This document shows positions 29,052 through 38,640 of a stretch of DNA of 64,000 nucleotides, piece by piece. Made by a program: the position numbers and the translations under genes. The first letter of the stretch is position 1. Every line of letters begins with the position of its first letter. The DNA comes from Woeseiaceae bacterium (lineage in GTDB: Bacteria > Pseudomonadota > Gammaproteobacteria > Steroidobacterales > Woeseiaceae), in assembly GCA_013042375.1 (NCBI GenBank), contig JABDQH010000116.1:1-64000 (forward strand), written 5' to 3'. A model generated the notes under the pieces. That model was given only the letters and a program-made list of their open reading frames with translations, searched no databases and was not told the DNA's origin.

Positions 29052-30557
29052 ATGGGGATGTTTTCGACACTCGTCGGCAGCCGTTTGCCGCCCAGGTACC
29101 AGCGATTCTTCAAGCTGCCGGAGCGCGTGGAGTCCTACAAGGTGACGGACACGGCGTCGACGGCACTGGGTCGATCGGTCCGCGCGTGGTTTGCCGGTCG
29201 CGATGCGACGGCCGCCGTGTATCGGCTGGACTCGGGCATCGACGCGCTCAGTGCGCGCGTCGGCCTGATCGATCGTGCCGAACGCACGATCGATATGCAG
29301 AGCTTCCTGCTCAAGGACGACGTCAGTGGCAACCTCGTGGCGTTGCACCTGGCGAAGGCCGCCGATCGCGGCGTGCGTGTGAGGCTGCTCATGGACGACG
29401 CGCTGACCGAGCTCGTCGACCCCGGACTATTGTCGCTGGACGAGCACGAAAATATCGAAGTGCGCGTTTTCAACCCGTTTCCGCGGCGACGGTCGCGCTT
29501 CATCAGCCTGCTCGCCAACTACAACATCCTCAATCGCCGCATGCACAACAAGTCGCTCACGGTCGACAACGAGGCGACGATCGTGGGCGGTCGCAACATC
29601 GCCGACGAGTACTACCAGACCGGCGGCGAAAGCGAGTTCATCGACGAAGACCTGCTCGCCATCGGGTCACCCGTCGACGTCGTGTCCGACGGTTTCGACG
29701 AGTACTGGAACTCGCCCGAAGCCATCCCCATGGGGGCTTTTGACAATCTTGTCGCGCACGGCGGCGTCGTGGAGTCGGTCGCCGAGGCGCGCAAGCTCAT
29801 CGACGCGCATCGCGGCGGACCGTTTCTCGATGGCGTCGATGGGCGCCTTGTCGATCGGCTGGTCGCCGGCACCCTGCAACTGGTTCCGGCCGAGGTCGAG
29901 GTCGTGCTGGATCGCCCCGACAAGGTGCGCTATTTCAAGCTCAGCCGGACAAGCGTGACGAGCGATTACCTGCAGCGGCTGGCCACCGCCGCAGTGCGCG
30001 AACTCATCGTCATCTCGCCGTACTTTGTTCCGCGCAAGGAAGGCGTCGACTTCTTCGCGGCGCTCGTGAAGAGGGGCGTCAACGTCATCATCATTACCAA
30101 TTCGCTCGCTTCGACCAATCACGCCAGCGTACACGCGGTTTACGCACGCTATCGCAAACCGCTGTTGCAGCACGGCGTGCAGTTGTTCGAACTGCGCGCG
30201 CGCTCGGAGTCGGCGGAAGCACGCACCAAGTTGACCTTGCATTCAAAGGTCGCGACCGTGGACCGGCAACGCCTGTTCGTCGGTTCGTTCAACCTGGATC
30301 CGCGCTCACTCTACCTGAACACCGAGATGGGCATGATGGTCGAGTCATCGGAGCTCGCCGAATCGATGGCGACGAGCATCCTGGTCTCGCTCCCGGAATC
30401 GTCCTATCGACTGCGCCTCTCGGAGCGCGGCAAGCTGCAATGGGTGTTGCAGACGACGGACGTCGAGGAAGTCATCACGACCGAACCCCAGAGCGGGGCC
30501 TGGCTGCGATTCAGGACGTGGCTGCTGGGTCTCCTGCCCATCGAGGAACAGATGTAG
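29052..30557 (+). CDS. phospholipase D family protein (cardiolipin synthase-like)
   Basis: 501 aa. Two HKD motifs: MHNKSLTVDNEATIVGGRNIADEY and LHSKVATVDRQRLFVGSFNLDPRS. Confidence 0.9.
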   Translation: MGMFSTLVGSRLPPRYQRFFKLPERVESYKVTDTASTALGRSVRAWFAGRDATAAVYRLDSGIDALSARVGLIDRAERTIDMQSFLLKDDVSGNLVALHLAKAADRGVRVRLLMDDALTELVDPGLLSLDEHENIEVRVFNPFPRRRSRFISLLANYNILNRRMHNKSLTVDNEATIVGGRNIADEYYQTGGESEFIDEDLLAIGSPVDVVSDGFDEYWNSPEAIPMGAFDNLVAHGGVVESVAEARKLIDAHRGGPFLDGVDGRLVDRLVAGTLQLVPAEVEVVLDRPDKVRYFKLSRTSVTSDYLQRLATAAVRELIVISPYFVPRKEGVDFFAALVKRGVNVIIITNSLASTNHASVHAVYARYRKPLLQHGVQLFELRARSESAEARTKLTLHSKVATVDRQRLFVGSFNLDPRSLYLNTEMGMMVESSELAESMATSILVSLPESSYRLRLSERGKLQWVLQTTDVEEVITTEPQSGAWLRFRTWLLGLLPIEEQM

Positions 30558-30586
30558 AATGAGCGGCCACTACACGAGGATCGGCG

Positions 30587-31444
30587 ATGCGTTGGCGAGG
30601 CAGAAGGCGTAGCAGCAATATCGAAGACCGGCGCGGCTCCCGCGCGCCGAAGCTGGTCGGCGGCGGCATCGGCACGATCGCTCTGGTGCTCGTGGCGATG
30701 TACTTCGGCGTGGACCCGGCGCCGCTGCTGCAGGGCATGCAAGGCACGGGCGGTAGCGCGTCGTCGAGCGGCACGCGCCCGACCACGGCAGACCTGGAAA
30801 ACGATCCCCTGGCCGACATGATCTCGGTGGTCGTCGCCGATACCGAGGATGTCTGGACCGAGCTGTTCGCGGCGCAGGGCAGGCGTTACAAGGCACCGTC
30901 GCTCGTGATGTTCAGCGGCGCGACGCAATCGGCGTGTGGCCTCGGCCAGGCCGCCATGGGTCCTTTTTATTGCCCGGCCGACCAGAAGGCCTACATCGAT
31001 CTGGCCTTTTACGACCAGATGCGCACGAAATTCCGGGCGCCCGGTGACTTTGCGCAGGCCTACGTCATTGCGCACGAGGTCGGCCACCACGTGCAGAACC
31101 TGCTGGGGATATCGGGACAGGTCCACCAGATGAAGCAGCGCGTCAGCCAGGGCGAGGCCAACGCGCTGTCGGTGCGGCTCGAGCTGCAGGCCGACTGCCT
31201 CGCCGGCGTCTGGGCGAATCGTACGCAAAAGGCGCACAACTTCCTCGAGCGCGGCGATGTCGAGGAGGCGCTCAAAGCCGCGAGCGCCATCGGCGACGAT
31301 ACGCTGCAACGCCAGGGTCGCGGCACCGTCGTTCCCGAGTCGTTTACGCACGGCACCTCGGCGCAACGGCAGCGCTGGTTCATGGTCGGCCTCGACAGCG
31401 GCGACCCGGACAGATGCGACACGTTCAGCGCCGATCGCCTGTGA
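30587..31444 (+). CDS. neutral zinc metallopeptidase, YpfJ family
   Basis: 285 aa. MRWRGRRRSSNIEDRRG, FYCPADQKAYIDLAFY, YVIAHEVGHHVQNLLGI (HEVGHH), ELQADCLAGVWA. Confidence 0.93.
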   Translation: MRWRGRRRSSNIEDRRGSRAPKLVGGGIGTIALVLVAMYFGVDPAPLLQGMQGTGGSASSSGTRPTTADLENDPLADMISVVVADTEDVWTELFAAQGRRYKAPSLVMFSGATQSACGLGQAAMGPFYCPADQKAYIDLAFYDQMRTKFRAPGDFAQAYVIAHEVGHHVQNLLGISGQVHQMKQRVSQGEANALSVRLELQADCLAGVWANRTQKAHNFLERGDVEEALKAASAIGDDTLQRQGRGTVVPESFTHGTSAQRQRWFMVGLDSGDPDRCDTFSADRL

Positions 31445-32781
31445 TGCGTCGATTCTGGCCGCTTGTCGCTTTACTGGCGGGCGCGCCGGCCGTCGCCGCG
31501 GACACGACGGCCTTCATCAACGTCAACGTCGTGCCGATGGACACGGAACGCGTCATCGCACAGCAGACCCTGATCGTGCGCGACGGACTCATCGATGCGA
31601 TCGGGAGCGTCGACGACGTACCGATCCCCGAGGGGGCTACCGTCGTGGATGGCACGGACCGCTACCTGATGCCGGGCCTCGCGGAGATGCACGCACACGT
31701 TGCGGCTGCCGACTCACCGTTGCTGGCGCGCTATTTCGACCTGTACGTTGCGAACGGCGTGACGACGATTCGCGGCATGCTCGGGCGCGAGTCGCACCTC
31801 GGGCTGCGCGACGACCTCGAGACAGGCAGCCGGTTCGGCCCGCGGCTCGTGACCTCCGGGCCGTCGCTAAACGGCCGGACCGTCGGCGGCGTACAGCAGG
31901 CACGGGACATGGTCGCGGCGCAGCATGCGGCGGGTTACGACTTCATCAAGATTCACCCGGGGTTGACGGCTGACGAGTTCGACGCCGCCGCAAACACGGC
32001 CAACGCACTCGGCATGCCGTTCGCGGGGCATGTCCCGGTTGCGGCCGGCGTCAGCCGCGCGCTCGAACTCGACATGGCGTCGATCGACCACCTGGACGGC
32101 TATTTCGCGGCATTACTGCCGCCGGACAGCCACGGCCGGGGAGGGTTCGGGGGCTTTTTCGACGTGTTCCTCGCCGACGAGATCGACGCCGACCGCATCG
32201 CCGATATCGCAGCGGCGACGGCGGAGGCCGGTACCTGGAACGTACCGACCGAGGTGCTGATCGAGCAGCTCGTCGACGCGACACCGGTGAACGAATTGCG
32301 CAATCGACCCGAAATGCACTACATGCCGGCGGCCACCGTGGCCGATTGGGTGCGCGCCAAGGAATCGCAGCTCGCAGATCGCGACTACGACGCGGAAGTC
32401 GCCGCACTGGCCGTCGAGCTGCGCCGCAAGCTGATTCTCGAGTTGCAGCGCGCCGGCGCCGGGTTGCTTCTCGGTTCGGATTCGCCACAGATATTCAATG
32501 TGCCGGGTTTCTCGCTGCACCGGGAGCTGGACACGCTCGTGGCGGCCGGCCTGACTCCCTGGGAAGCCCTGTACTCGGGCACCGTTGCCGTCGCCGCGTA
32601 CCTCGGGAGCAACACGGGCATCGTCGCCGTTGGGCGTGCCGCCGACCTCGTGTTGCTGGACGCCAATCCTCTTGACGATATCCGCAACAGCCGCCGCATC
32701 CACGGCGTCGTGCTGCGCGGCGCCTGGTTGCCGGCCGCAACGCTCGAGAACCGCATGGAGCGCTGGCGCGACGACCGGTAA
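31444..32781 (+). CDS. amidohydrolase family protein, secreted
   Basis: Start MRRFWPLVALLAGAPAVAAD (signal). DRYLMPGLAEMHAHVA, GVTTIRGM, GLLLGSDSP, GTVAVAAYLGSNTGIVAVGRAADLVLLDANPL. Start overlaps the YpfJ stop (TGATG). Confidence 0.9.
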   Translation: MRRFWPLVALLAGAPAVAADTTAFINVNVVPMDTERVIAQQTLIVRDGLIDAIGSVDDVPIPEGATVVDGTDRYLMPGLAEMHAHVAAADSPLLARYFDLYVANGVTTIRGMLGRESHLGLRDDLETGSRFGPRLVTSGPSLNGRTVGGVQQARDMVAAQHAAGYDFIKIHPGLTADEFDAAANTANALGMPFAGHVPVAAGVSRALELDMASIDHLDGYFAALLPPDSHGRGGFGGFFDVFLADEIDADRIADIAAATAEAGTWNVPTEVLIEQLVDATPVNELRNRPEMHYMPAATVADWVRAKESQLADRDYDAEVAALAVELRRKLILELQRAGAGLLLGSDSPQIFNVPGFSLHRELDTLVAAGLTPWEALYSGTVAVAAYLGSNTGIVAVGRAADLVLLDANPLDDIRNSRRIHGVVLRGAWLPAATLENRMERWRDDR

Positions 32782-32844
32782 CCTCGCCCTCGTCTGCTAG
32801 AATCAAGGTAAGACCTTAGCCGTCGCCGATAATGGGGTAGCCGC

Positions 32845-33273
32845 ATGAAGCTCGTTCAGCATTTGCTCGATATGAAGGGCAGGGACCTTATCTCGACTCA
32901 CCGCGATGCGTCGGTGTTCGACGCGATCAAGCTCATGGCCGATCATGCCGTGGGCTCGCTGCTCGTCATGGACGGTGATGCGCTGATCGGGATCGTTACC
33001 GAGCGCGACTACGCGCGCAAGGTGATCCTCAAAGGGCGGTCTTCGGACGAAACGCCGGTCGGCGACATCATGACGAAGAAGGTCATCACATCGCGACCGG
33101 AGCAGTCCGTGAAGCAGTGCATGGAGCTCATGTCGGAGCGACGTATGCGGCACTTGCCCATTGTCGTGGACGACAAGGTCGTCGGGATTATCTCGATCGG
33201 CGATCTCGTGCAGGCCATCATCGCGGACCAGCAGGAGGAGATCGAGCAGCTGGAGCAATACATCAGTGGCTGA
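32845..33273 (+). CDS. CBS-domain pair protein
   Basis: 142 aa. Two CBS repeats: AVGSLLVMDGDALIGIVTERDYARKV and MRHLPIVVDDKVVGIISIGDLVQAI. Confidence 0.92.
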   Translation: MKLVQHLLDMKGRDLISTHRDASVFDAIKLMADHAVGSLLVMDGDALIGIVTERDYARKVILKGRSSDETPVGDIMTKKVITSRPEQSVKQCMELMSERRMRHLPIVVDDKVVGIISIGDLVQAIIADQQEEIEQLEQYISG

Positions 33274-33350
33274 CCGCCTCCGATAAGCGGAACTTGCGGC
33301 GTCGGCAGCGATCTATTCGTGATGAAAGTGTAAATCCGACGGGGTCTGGA

Positions 33351-33905
33351 ATGAATAGCAGAATGCTGGCTGTCCTGAGCATCCTGGCCGGCGCGGGGCT
33401 GCTATGGTCGCCTGTTGTTGCGGCACAGAAGAGCGCTGTGCAGGGCCCGACGACCGTCATCGGGCCACGTAACCCGTGGCTGGCGTCAGGGGCCCGTGCG
33501 ATCGAAGACGGCAATCCCCAGCGAGGTGTCGAGCTCACGGAAATCGGGCTTGCCAACGCGCAGGGTAGTTACGAGCGCAAGGCCGCCCTGTCGAATCTCT
33601 GCGCGGGCTATCTCCTGATCGATAAACCCGAGCATGCGCTCGATTACTGCAACCGCGTGATCGCAATGGACACCAATTTCTGGCGTGCGTACAACAATCG
33701 TGCGCTGGTTTACCTCGCGCTGGGCCGCTATGCGGAATCCGAGGCCGACATCAAGACGGGCCAGGCCCTGCGCCCCGGATCGTCGAAGCTCAAGGACACC
33801 AAGGCGATGTTCCTCGACACGGTCGCGCCGGTTGAACCAATCGTCGAGATCGACGAGCGTCGGGCGCACGTCGAGGACAAGCGCGGCGATGACGAATCGA
33901 AGTGA
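33351..33905 (+). CDS. secreted TPR-repeat protein
   Basis: Start MNSRMLAVLSILAGAGLLWSPVVAAQ. Repeats such as YCNRVIAMDTNFWRAYNNRALVYLALGRYAESEADIKTGQAL. Confidence 0.75.
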   Translation: MNSRMLAVLSILAGAGLLWSPVVAAQKSAVQGPTTVIGPRNPWLASGARAIEDGNPQRGVELTEIGLANAQGSYERKAALSNLCAGYLLIDKPEHALDYCNRVIAMDTNFWRAYNNRALVYLALGRYAESEADIKTGQALRPGSSKLKDTKAMFLDTVAPVEPIVEIDERRAHVEDKRGDDESK

Positions 33906-34281
33906 GGCAACGCTGATCGTCGCCCTCCTGGCGCTGGCAATCCCGGCGCTGGCTCAGCAAGACGACGATCCGGTCGACGCGATGGATTCGAAGACCGAGC
34001 GCATGCCGGTCAACACGATCGTGCCCGAGTATCCCGAGGCGGCGCGGCGCGAGCGTATCGAAGGCGAGGTCCAGGTCTGTTTCGACATCACGCGCTCGGG
34101 GATGCCGCGCCGCATCGCCGTGCGGCGCAGCTCGCATCGCTATTTCGAGAAGCCGGCGCGCGATGCCGTACGGCGCTCTACCTGGCGGGCCGTTCCGCCC
34201 GGTGAGAAAGCGCCCAATATCAAGGCCTGCAGGACGTTTCGTTTCAGGCTGGAGCGGATTCCGCTCGACGAGCGAGACTGA
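33889..34281 (+). CDS. TonB C-terminal domain-like secreted protein
   Basis: MTNRSEATLIVALLALAIPALAQ, then NTIVPEYPEAARRERIEGEVQVCFDITRSGMPRRIAVRRSSHRYFEKPARDAVRRSTWRAVP. Overlaps the TPR gene. Confidence 0.75.
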   Translation: MTNRSEATLIVALLALAIPALAQQDDDPVDAMDSKTERMPVNTIVPEYPEAARRERIEGEVQVCFDITRSGMPRRIAVRRSSHRYFEKPARDAVRRSTWRAVPPGEKAPNIKACRTFRFRLERIPLDERD

Positions 34282-34287
34282 CGCGGA

Positions 34288-34890
34288 CTAATACTCAAGC
34301 AGGTCGAGCATCCGTGTCGCCGCCTCTTCGAGCGTCGTGCCGAAACTGACCAGGCCGTCTTCGTGGCCGCCCATCACGGCGACGCCGGCCTCCTTTAGCC
34401 CGCCCATGCGGTAAAGGCGATCGAATTCACGCGCCATCTCGGGCGTACCGTAGGGGACGTCCGGGTCGGTCGTTGGCAGGTCACCTTGCCGATCGCGCCA
34501 CAATTCCCGGCTGTGTACGTGCACGACGGCACCGATCGCGTCACCGAGATTGTAGATTGCCGCATGCGTCAACGCTTCGGATGAGGCCTGGATCGGCCCA
34601 CTGCAGCGGACGATGCCGCTGCGAATGTCGCAATCCGTGACCAGCGAATAGTGGCGCTCATCCGTCGCAGCAAGGTGTCCTGTCTGCGTGCCGCTGATCA
34701 GGAACAAGCCGCTCGAGCCGCGGCTCACGCTGATGTTCCCGTAGCCTACGCCGATGTCTTCGTACTCACCGATGAGGCCGGCTTCGTACAATGGTCTTCG
34801 CCAGGATTCGAGCAGCCGCGTCGCTTCGACGTGCGTTGCCGGGCCCGGCGTCCAGTGGCTCTCATACTTGATGTAGCCTTCGTCGATCAC
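34288..34890 (-). CDS. class II aldolase/adducin family protein (methylthioribulose-1-P dehydratase/aldolase type)
   Basis: 200 aa. DIGVGYGNISVSR, FLISGTQTGHL, AIGAVVHVHSRELW (HxH metal site), GGHEDGLVSFGTTLEEA. Overlaps the mtnA start region downstream. Confidence 0.8.
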   Translation of the reverse strand: MIDEGYIKYESHWTPGPATHVEATRLLESWRRPLYEAGLIGEYEDIGVGYGNISVSRGSSGLFLISGTQTGHLAATDERHYSLVTDCDIRSGIVRCSGPIQASSEALTHAAIYNLGDAIGAVVHVHSRELWRDRQGDLPTTDPDVPYGTPEMAREFDRLYRMGGLKEAGVAVMGGHEDGLVSFGTTLEEAATRMLDLLEY

Positions 34891-35981
34891 GAGCGGTCCC
34901 GCATCTCCGGAAACAACCCGAGCAGGCCATCCTCTGAGGCAGCGCAGATGCCACGTTCCGTGATCAGTCCCGTGACGAGGCGGGCGGGAGTGACGTCGAA
35001 CGCGTAGTTGCTGATCGGCGTACCTGGTGCCGTCGTCCTGACCATGGTTGGCGCACCCTCGCGCATGCCGTGGACATGACTTACCTCTTCGGCATCGCGT
35101 TCCTCAATGGGGATCTCGGCGACGCCGTCGCAGCTGCGCCAGTCGATTGTCGTGGATGGCAACCCGACATAGAACGGGATGTCGTTGTCGAAAGCCGCCA
35201 GCGCTTTGAGATACGTGCCGATCTTGTTGGCGACGTCTCCACAGCGCGTCGTGCGGTCGGTGCCGACGATCACGATGTCGACGAGCCCATGCTGCATCAG
35301 GTGGCCGCCGGCGTTGTCGACGATGAGGGTGTGTGGCACGCCGCTTTGGGCGAGTTCCCATGCCGTCAGCTGCGAGCCCTGGTTGCGCGGCCGGGTCTCG
35401 TCCACCCACACGTGCACGTCGATACCGCGCTGTTGCGCGATGTAGACGGGCGCCGTCGCCGTGCCGTAGTTGATGGTCGCGAGGGCACCCGCATTGCAGT
35501 GCGTGAGCACGTTGACGGGTTCACCCGGCTTGCGTGCCGCAATCGCCTCGAGCAGCGCGACGCCATGTTCGCCGATGCCGCGGCTGATCTCGACATCCTC
35601 GTCGCAGATCGCCTGCGCATCCCGGCGGATCTCGTCGGCAAGCTCGCCGCCGGCGTGCGCATCGACGACGCGCATGATGCGCTCGATCGCCCAGCGCAGG
35701 TTGACGGCTGTCGGCCGCGCGGCCAGCAAACGGTCCGCGACGGCGTGCATCGCAACGGACTCGGGGCTCTCGAGCGCCGCGAGGTAGAGACCCCAGGCCG
35801 CAGTCGCACCGATCAATGGCGCGCCGCGCACGTACATGTCGGCGATGGCGGTCTCGGCGTCCTGCCAGCTGCCAAGGTCGTGCAGCTTGAATTCGTGGGG
35901 CAGCAGGCGCTGGTCGATGATCTTTACGACCGACGGATCGTCGGCGTCCAGCCAGATGGTCCTGAAGGTCTCAGCCGTCAC
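34887..35981 (-). CDS. mtnA: S-methyl-5-thioribose-1-phosphate isomerase
   Basis: 364 aa. [94 protein letters not shown]. Confidence 0.93.
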   Translation of the reverse strand: MTAETFRTIWLDADDPSVVKIIDQRLLPHEFKLHDLGSWQDAETAIADMYVRGAPLIGATAAWGLYLAALESPESVAMHAVADRLLAARPTAVNLRWAIERIMRVVDAHAGGELADEIRRDAQAICDEDVEISRGIGEHGVALLEAIAARKPGEPVNVLTHCNAGALATINYGTATAPVYIAQQRGIDVHVWVDETRPRNQGSQLTAWELAQSGVPHTLIVDNAGGHLMQHGLVDIVIVGTDRTTRCGDVANKIGTYLKALAAFDNDIPFYVGLPSTTIDWRSCDGVAEIPIEERDAEEVSHVHGMREGAPTMVRTTAPGTPISNYAFDVTPARLVTGLITERGICAASEDGLLGLFPEMRDRS

Positions 35982-36883
35982 GCGGTCGCCTGGTCCTCTA
36001 ACCCGGCGGACAGGCGCGCCGAGCGCAGCGTGTTGAACATGAGCATCGTGATCGTCATCGGTCCGACGCCGCCCGGCACCGGTGTGACCGCGCCGGCCGT
36101 CTCGATGACGTCGTCGTAGTCGACGTCGCCGGTCAGTTTGGTCTTCATCTCGCCGTCGACTTGCCTATCGACGCGGTTGATGCCGACGTCGATGATGACG
36201 GCACCCGGCTTGATCCAGTCGGCCTTGACCATGTCGGGCCGGCCGACTGCCGCGATGACGATATCGGCATTGCGCACGACGCCGGGCAGGTCTTTGGTCC
36301 TGCTATGCGTCATCGTGACCGTTGCATTGCGCTGCAGCAGCAGCGCGGCCATGGGTTTACCGACTATATTGGAGCGCCCGATGACGACCGCGTTGAGGCC
36401 CGACAGATCGCTGCCGAGTTCGTCCTCGATCATGAGCATGCAGCCCGCCGGCGTGCACGGCACGAACGCATCGTCGGTGTGGCCCGCCGTCAGCTTGCCG
36501 ATATTGACGAAGTGAAAGCCGTCGACGTCTTTCTGCGGCGAGATCGACTGCGTGATGGACTGCTCGTCGAGATGGCCGGGCAGGGGCAGCTGCACGAGGA
36601 TGCCGTGAATTGCATCGTCGTGGTTGAGCTTGTCGACGAGCGCGAGCACCTCCTGTTGCGCCACGTCATCGGGCAGCGAGTGCTGTACCGAGTGGAAGCC
36701 GCAGGCTTCGGCACGGCGTCCCTTGTTGCGCACGTACACCTGGCTGGCCGGGTCCTCGCCGATGATGACGACGGCGAGCCCGGGCTTGATGCCGTGCTCT
36801 TCGAGCAGCGCGGCAGTCTGTTGCGTAATGGACGTGGCGAGTTGTTCGGCTTTCGCCTTACCGTCGATTCGTTTGGCGGTCAT
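35978..36883 (-). CDS. folD: bifunctional methylenetetrahydrofolate dehydrogenase/methenyltetrahydrofolate cyclohydrolase
   Basis: [115 protein letters not shown]. Confidence 0.95.
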   Translation of the reverse strand: MTAKRIDGKAKAEQLATSITQQTAALLEEHGIKPGLAVVIIGEDPASQVYVRNKGRRAEACGFHSVQHSLPDDVAQQEVLALVDKLNHDDAIHGILVQLPLPGHLDEQSITQSISPQKDVDGFHFVNIGKLTAGHTDDAFVPCTPAGCMLMIEDELGSDLSGLNAVVIGRSNIVGKPMAALLLQRNATVTMTHSRTKDLPGVVRNADIVIAAVGRPDMVKADWIKPGAVIIDVGINRVDRQVDGEMKTKLTGDVDYDDVIETAGAVTPVPGGVGPMTITMLMFNTLRSARLSAGLEDQATA

Positions 36884-37023
36884 CGGTGCATTCCGTCGGT
36901 GGATGGGAGCGGGCCGCATGGTAACGCCTGCCCAAACCGGAATCTACTCGGGACATTCCGTAACGGACGACCGGCCCGGCACTTCAGGCTAGAATGTGGG
37001 GTCTTTGCGTTGAGCCTTAGTCA

Positions 37024-37956
37024 ATGAGCACGCTTCTTCGGACCATTCGCGGCATTCTCGTGTTCGGCGTCATAGCCCTGAACACGCTGTTCTGGTTCGT
37101 GCCGCTCATGATCCTGGCCGTCGTCAAGGTATTGCTGCCTTTCAAGCTCGTCCGCAAGCCGCTTACGCAGGCCCTGACGGCGATCGGCGAGAGCTGGGTC
37201 GGCGTCAACACGGCGCTGTTTCGTACCGCGTGTTCGATCGACTGGCGCCTCGAAGGCGATACGGATCTGCGCCGGGACGAGTGGTACCTCGTCATGGCCA
37301 ACCACCTGACGTCGATCGACATACTTGCCATGCAGGCCCTGCTCAACCGGCGCATCCCGTTCCTGAAGTTCTTCATCAAGCAGCAGCTGATCTGGGTGCC
37401 GTTCATCGGCCTCGGCTGGTGGGCGCTGGACATGCCGTTCATGAAGCGCTACTCGGCGTCCTACCTGGCGCGTAAGCCGCACATGAAAGGCAAGGACTTC
37501 GAGACGACGCGACGCGCCTGCCAGAAATTCCGCGACATGCCGACGTCGGTCATGAACTTTGTCGAAGGTACGCGCTTCACGGTCGAGAAGCGTGACCGTC
37601 ACAAGGATCCGTATCGCCACGTGCTGAGACCCAGGGGCGGCGGATTCGCCGTCGCCATGTCGTCGATGGGCGATATGTTCGGTGCCATCCTCGACGTGAC
37701 GCTCGTGTACCCGAACGGCCCTGCGAGTCTCTGGGCGCTTTGCTGTGGGGAGCACGTCGAGACCGTGGTGCACATACGGCAACGCGCCGTAGAACCCTGG
37801 CTCATCGACGGGGACTACGAGAACGATCGTGCCTGGCGGCGCCGGGTGCAGGAGTATCTGGGCGATATTTGGCACGAGAAGGACGAACTGATACAACAGT
37901 ACTCACGGTCTGTTAACGTCACTGGAACGGGTCCTGAACAATCGAGCATCCCATGA
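37024..37956 (+). CDS. acyltransferase, PlsC/LPLAT superfamily (YihG-like)
   Basis: 310 aa. VMANHLTSIDILAMQ (NHxxxxD), SVMNFVEGTRFTVEK (FxEGTR). Confidence 0.88.
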   Translation: MSTLLRTIRGILVFGVIALNTLFWFVPLMILAVVKVLLPFKLVRKPLTQALTAIGESWVGVNTALFRTACSIDWRLEGDTDLRRDEWYLVMANHLTSIDILAMQALLNRRIPFLKFFIKQQLIWVPFIGLGWWALDMPFMKRYSASYLARKPHMKGKDFETTRRACQKFRDMPTSVMNFVEGTRFTVEKRDRHKDPYRHVLRPRGGGFAVAMSSMGDMFGAILDVTLVYPNGPASLWALCCGEHVETVVHIRQRAVEPWLIDGDYENDRAWRRRVQEYLGDIWHEKDELIQQYSRSVNVTGTGPEQSSIP

Positions 37957-38324
37957 TCGGTAGCCGCCAGTACGACACGGTCGCATTCGACGTCCGCGAC
38001 AATGCGACGATGCTGTTCTTCGCGAAGACGACGGACACGGGCGATATTCTCGATTACCTGCTGCTCATGCGAACTGTCGAAGAAGACTTCGATGAATCGA
38101 TCTATATCGAGGTCAACGAGCAACAGTTCGGCGGCCACAACCTGATCAGCGAAGCGAGCCTGACCGGTAATGTGTTGACGCTGCGCCTCCACGAAGCTGC
38201 CGAGCAACTCGGCGGCGCGACCGAGATCGTCCTGACCTGGTCGGAGACTACCGAGAATCTCGACAGCATCGAGGCCGGCGTATTCCGCGTTCTCGGCGAC
38301 ACGCTGACGGGCGGCCATGCCTGA
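37953..38324 (+). CDS. hypothetical protein, possible Imm10-like fold
   Basis: 123 aa. ATG overlaps the acyltransferase stop (ATGA). SIYIEVNEQQFGGHNLISEASLTGNVLTLRLHEAAEQLGG resembles Imm10-like proteins from memory only. Confidence 0.45.
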   Translation: MIGSRQYDTVAFDVRDNATMLFFAKTTDTGDILDYLLLMRTVEEDFDESIYIEVNEQQFGGHNLISEASLTGNVLTLRLHEAAEQLGGATEIVLTWSETTENLDSIEAGVFRVLGDTLTGGHA

Positions 38325-38640
38325 CGCGGCGCGGACGCGCCCTGAATACAGCCTGTACATTGTGCGCTGCGCGGACGGCAGCCTGTACACAGGCATCGCC
38401 ACCGACGTGGACAGGCGATTCGATGAGCATGTATCAGGTGTGCGCGGGGCCCGCTTCCTGCGCGGCAAGGGGCCGCTCGAGATCGTCTTCTGTGCAAGAG
38501 CCGGTGATCGGGCAGCCGCTTCGCGGCTCGAGTATCGGGTCAAGCGCCTGAACCGCGCGCAGAAACTGGCCCTCGTCGCCGGCAGGTTCCGCCTCACCGA
38601 CCTCGTCGATGATCAGGTGGTCGAGGACGGCGGAACGTAA
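38317..38640 (+). CDS. GIY-YIG nuclease family protein
   Basis: 107 aa. YSLYIVRCADGSLYTGIATDVDRRFDEH...ARFLRGKGPLEIVFCARAGDRAAASRLEYRVKRLNRAQK. Confidence 0.9.
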   Translation: MPDAARTRPEYSLYIVRCADGSLYTGIATDVDRRFDEHVSGVRGARFLRGKGPLEIVFCARAGDRAAASRLEYRVKRLNRAQKLALVAGRFRLTDLVDDQVVEDGGT

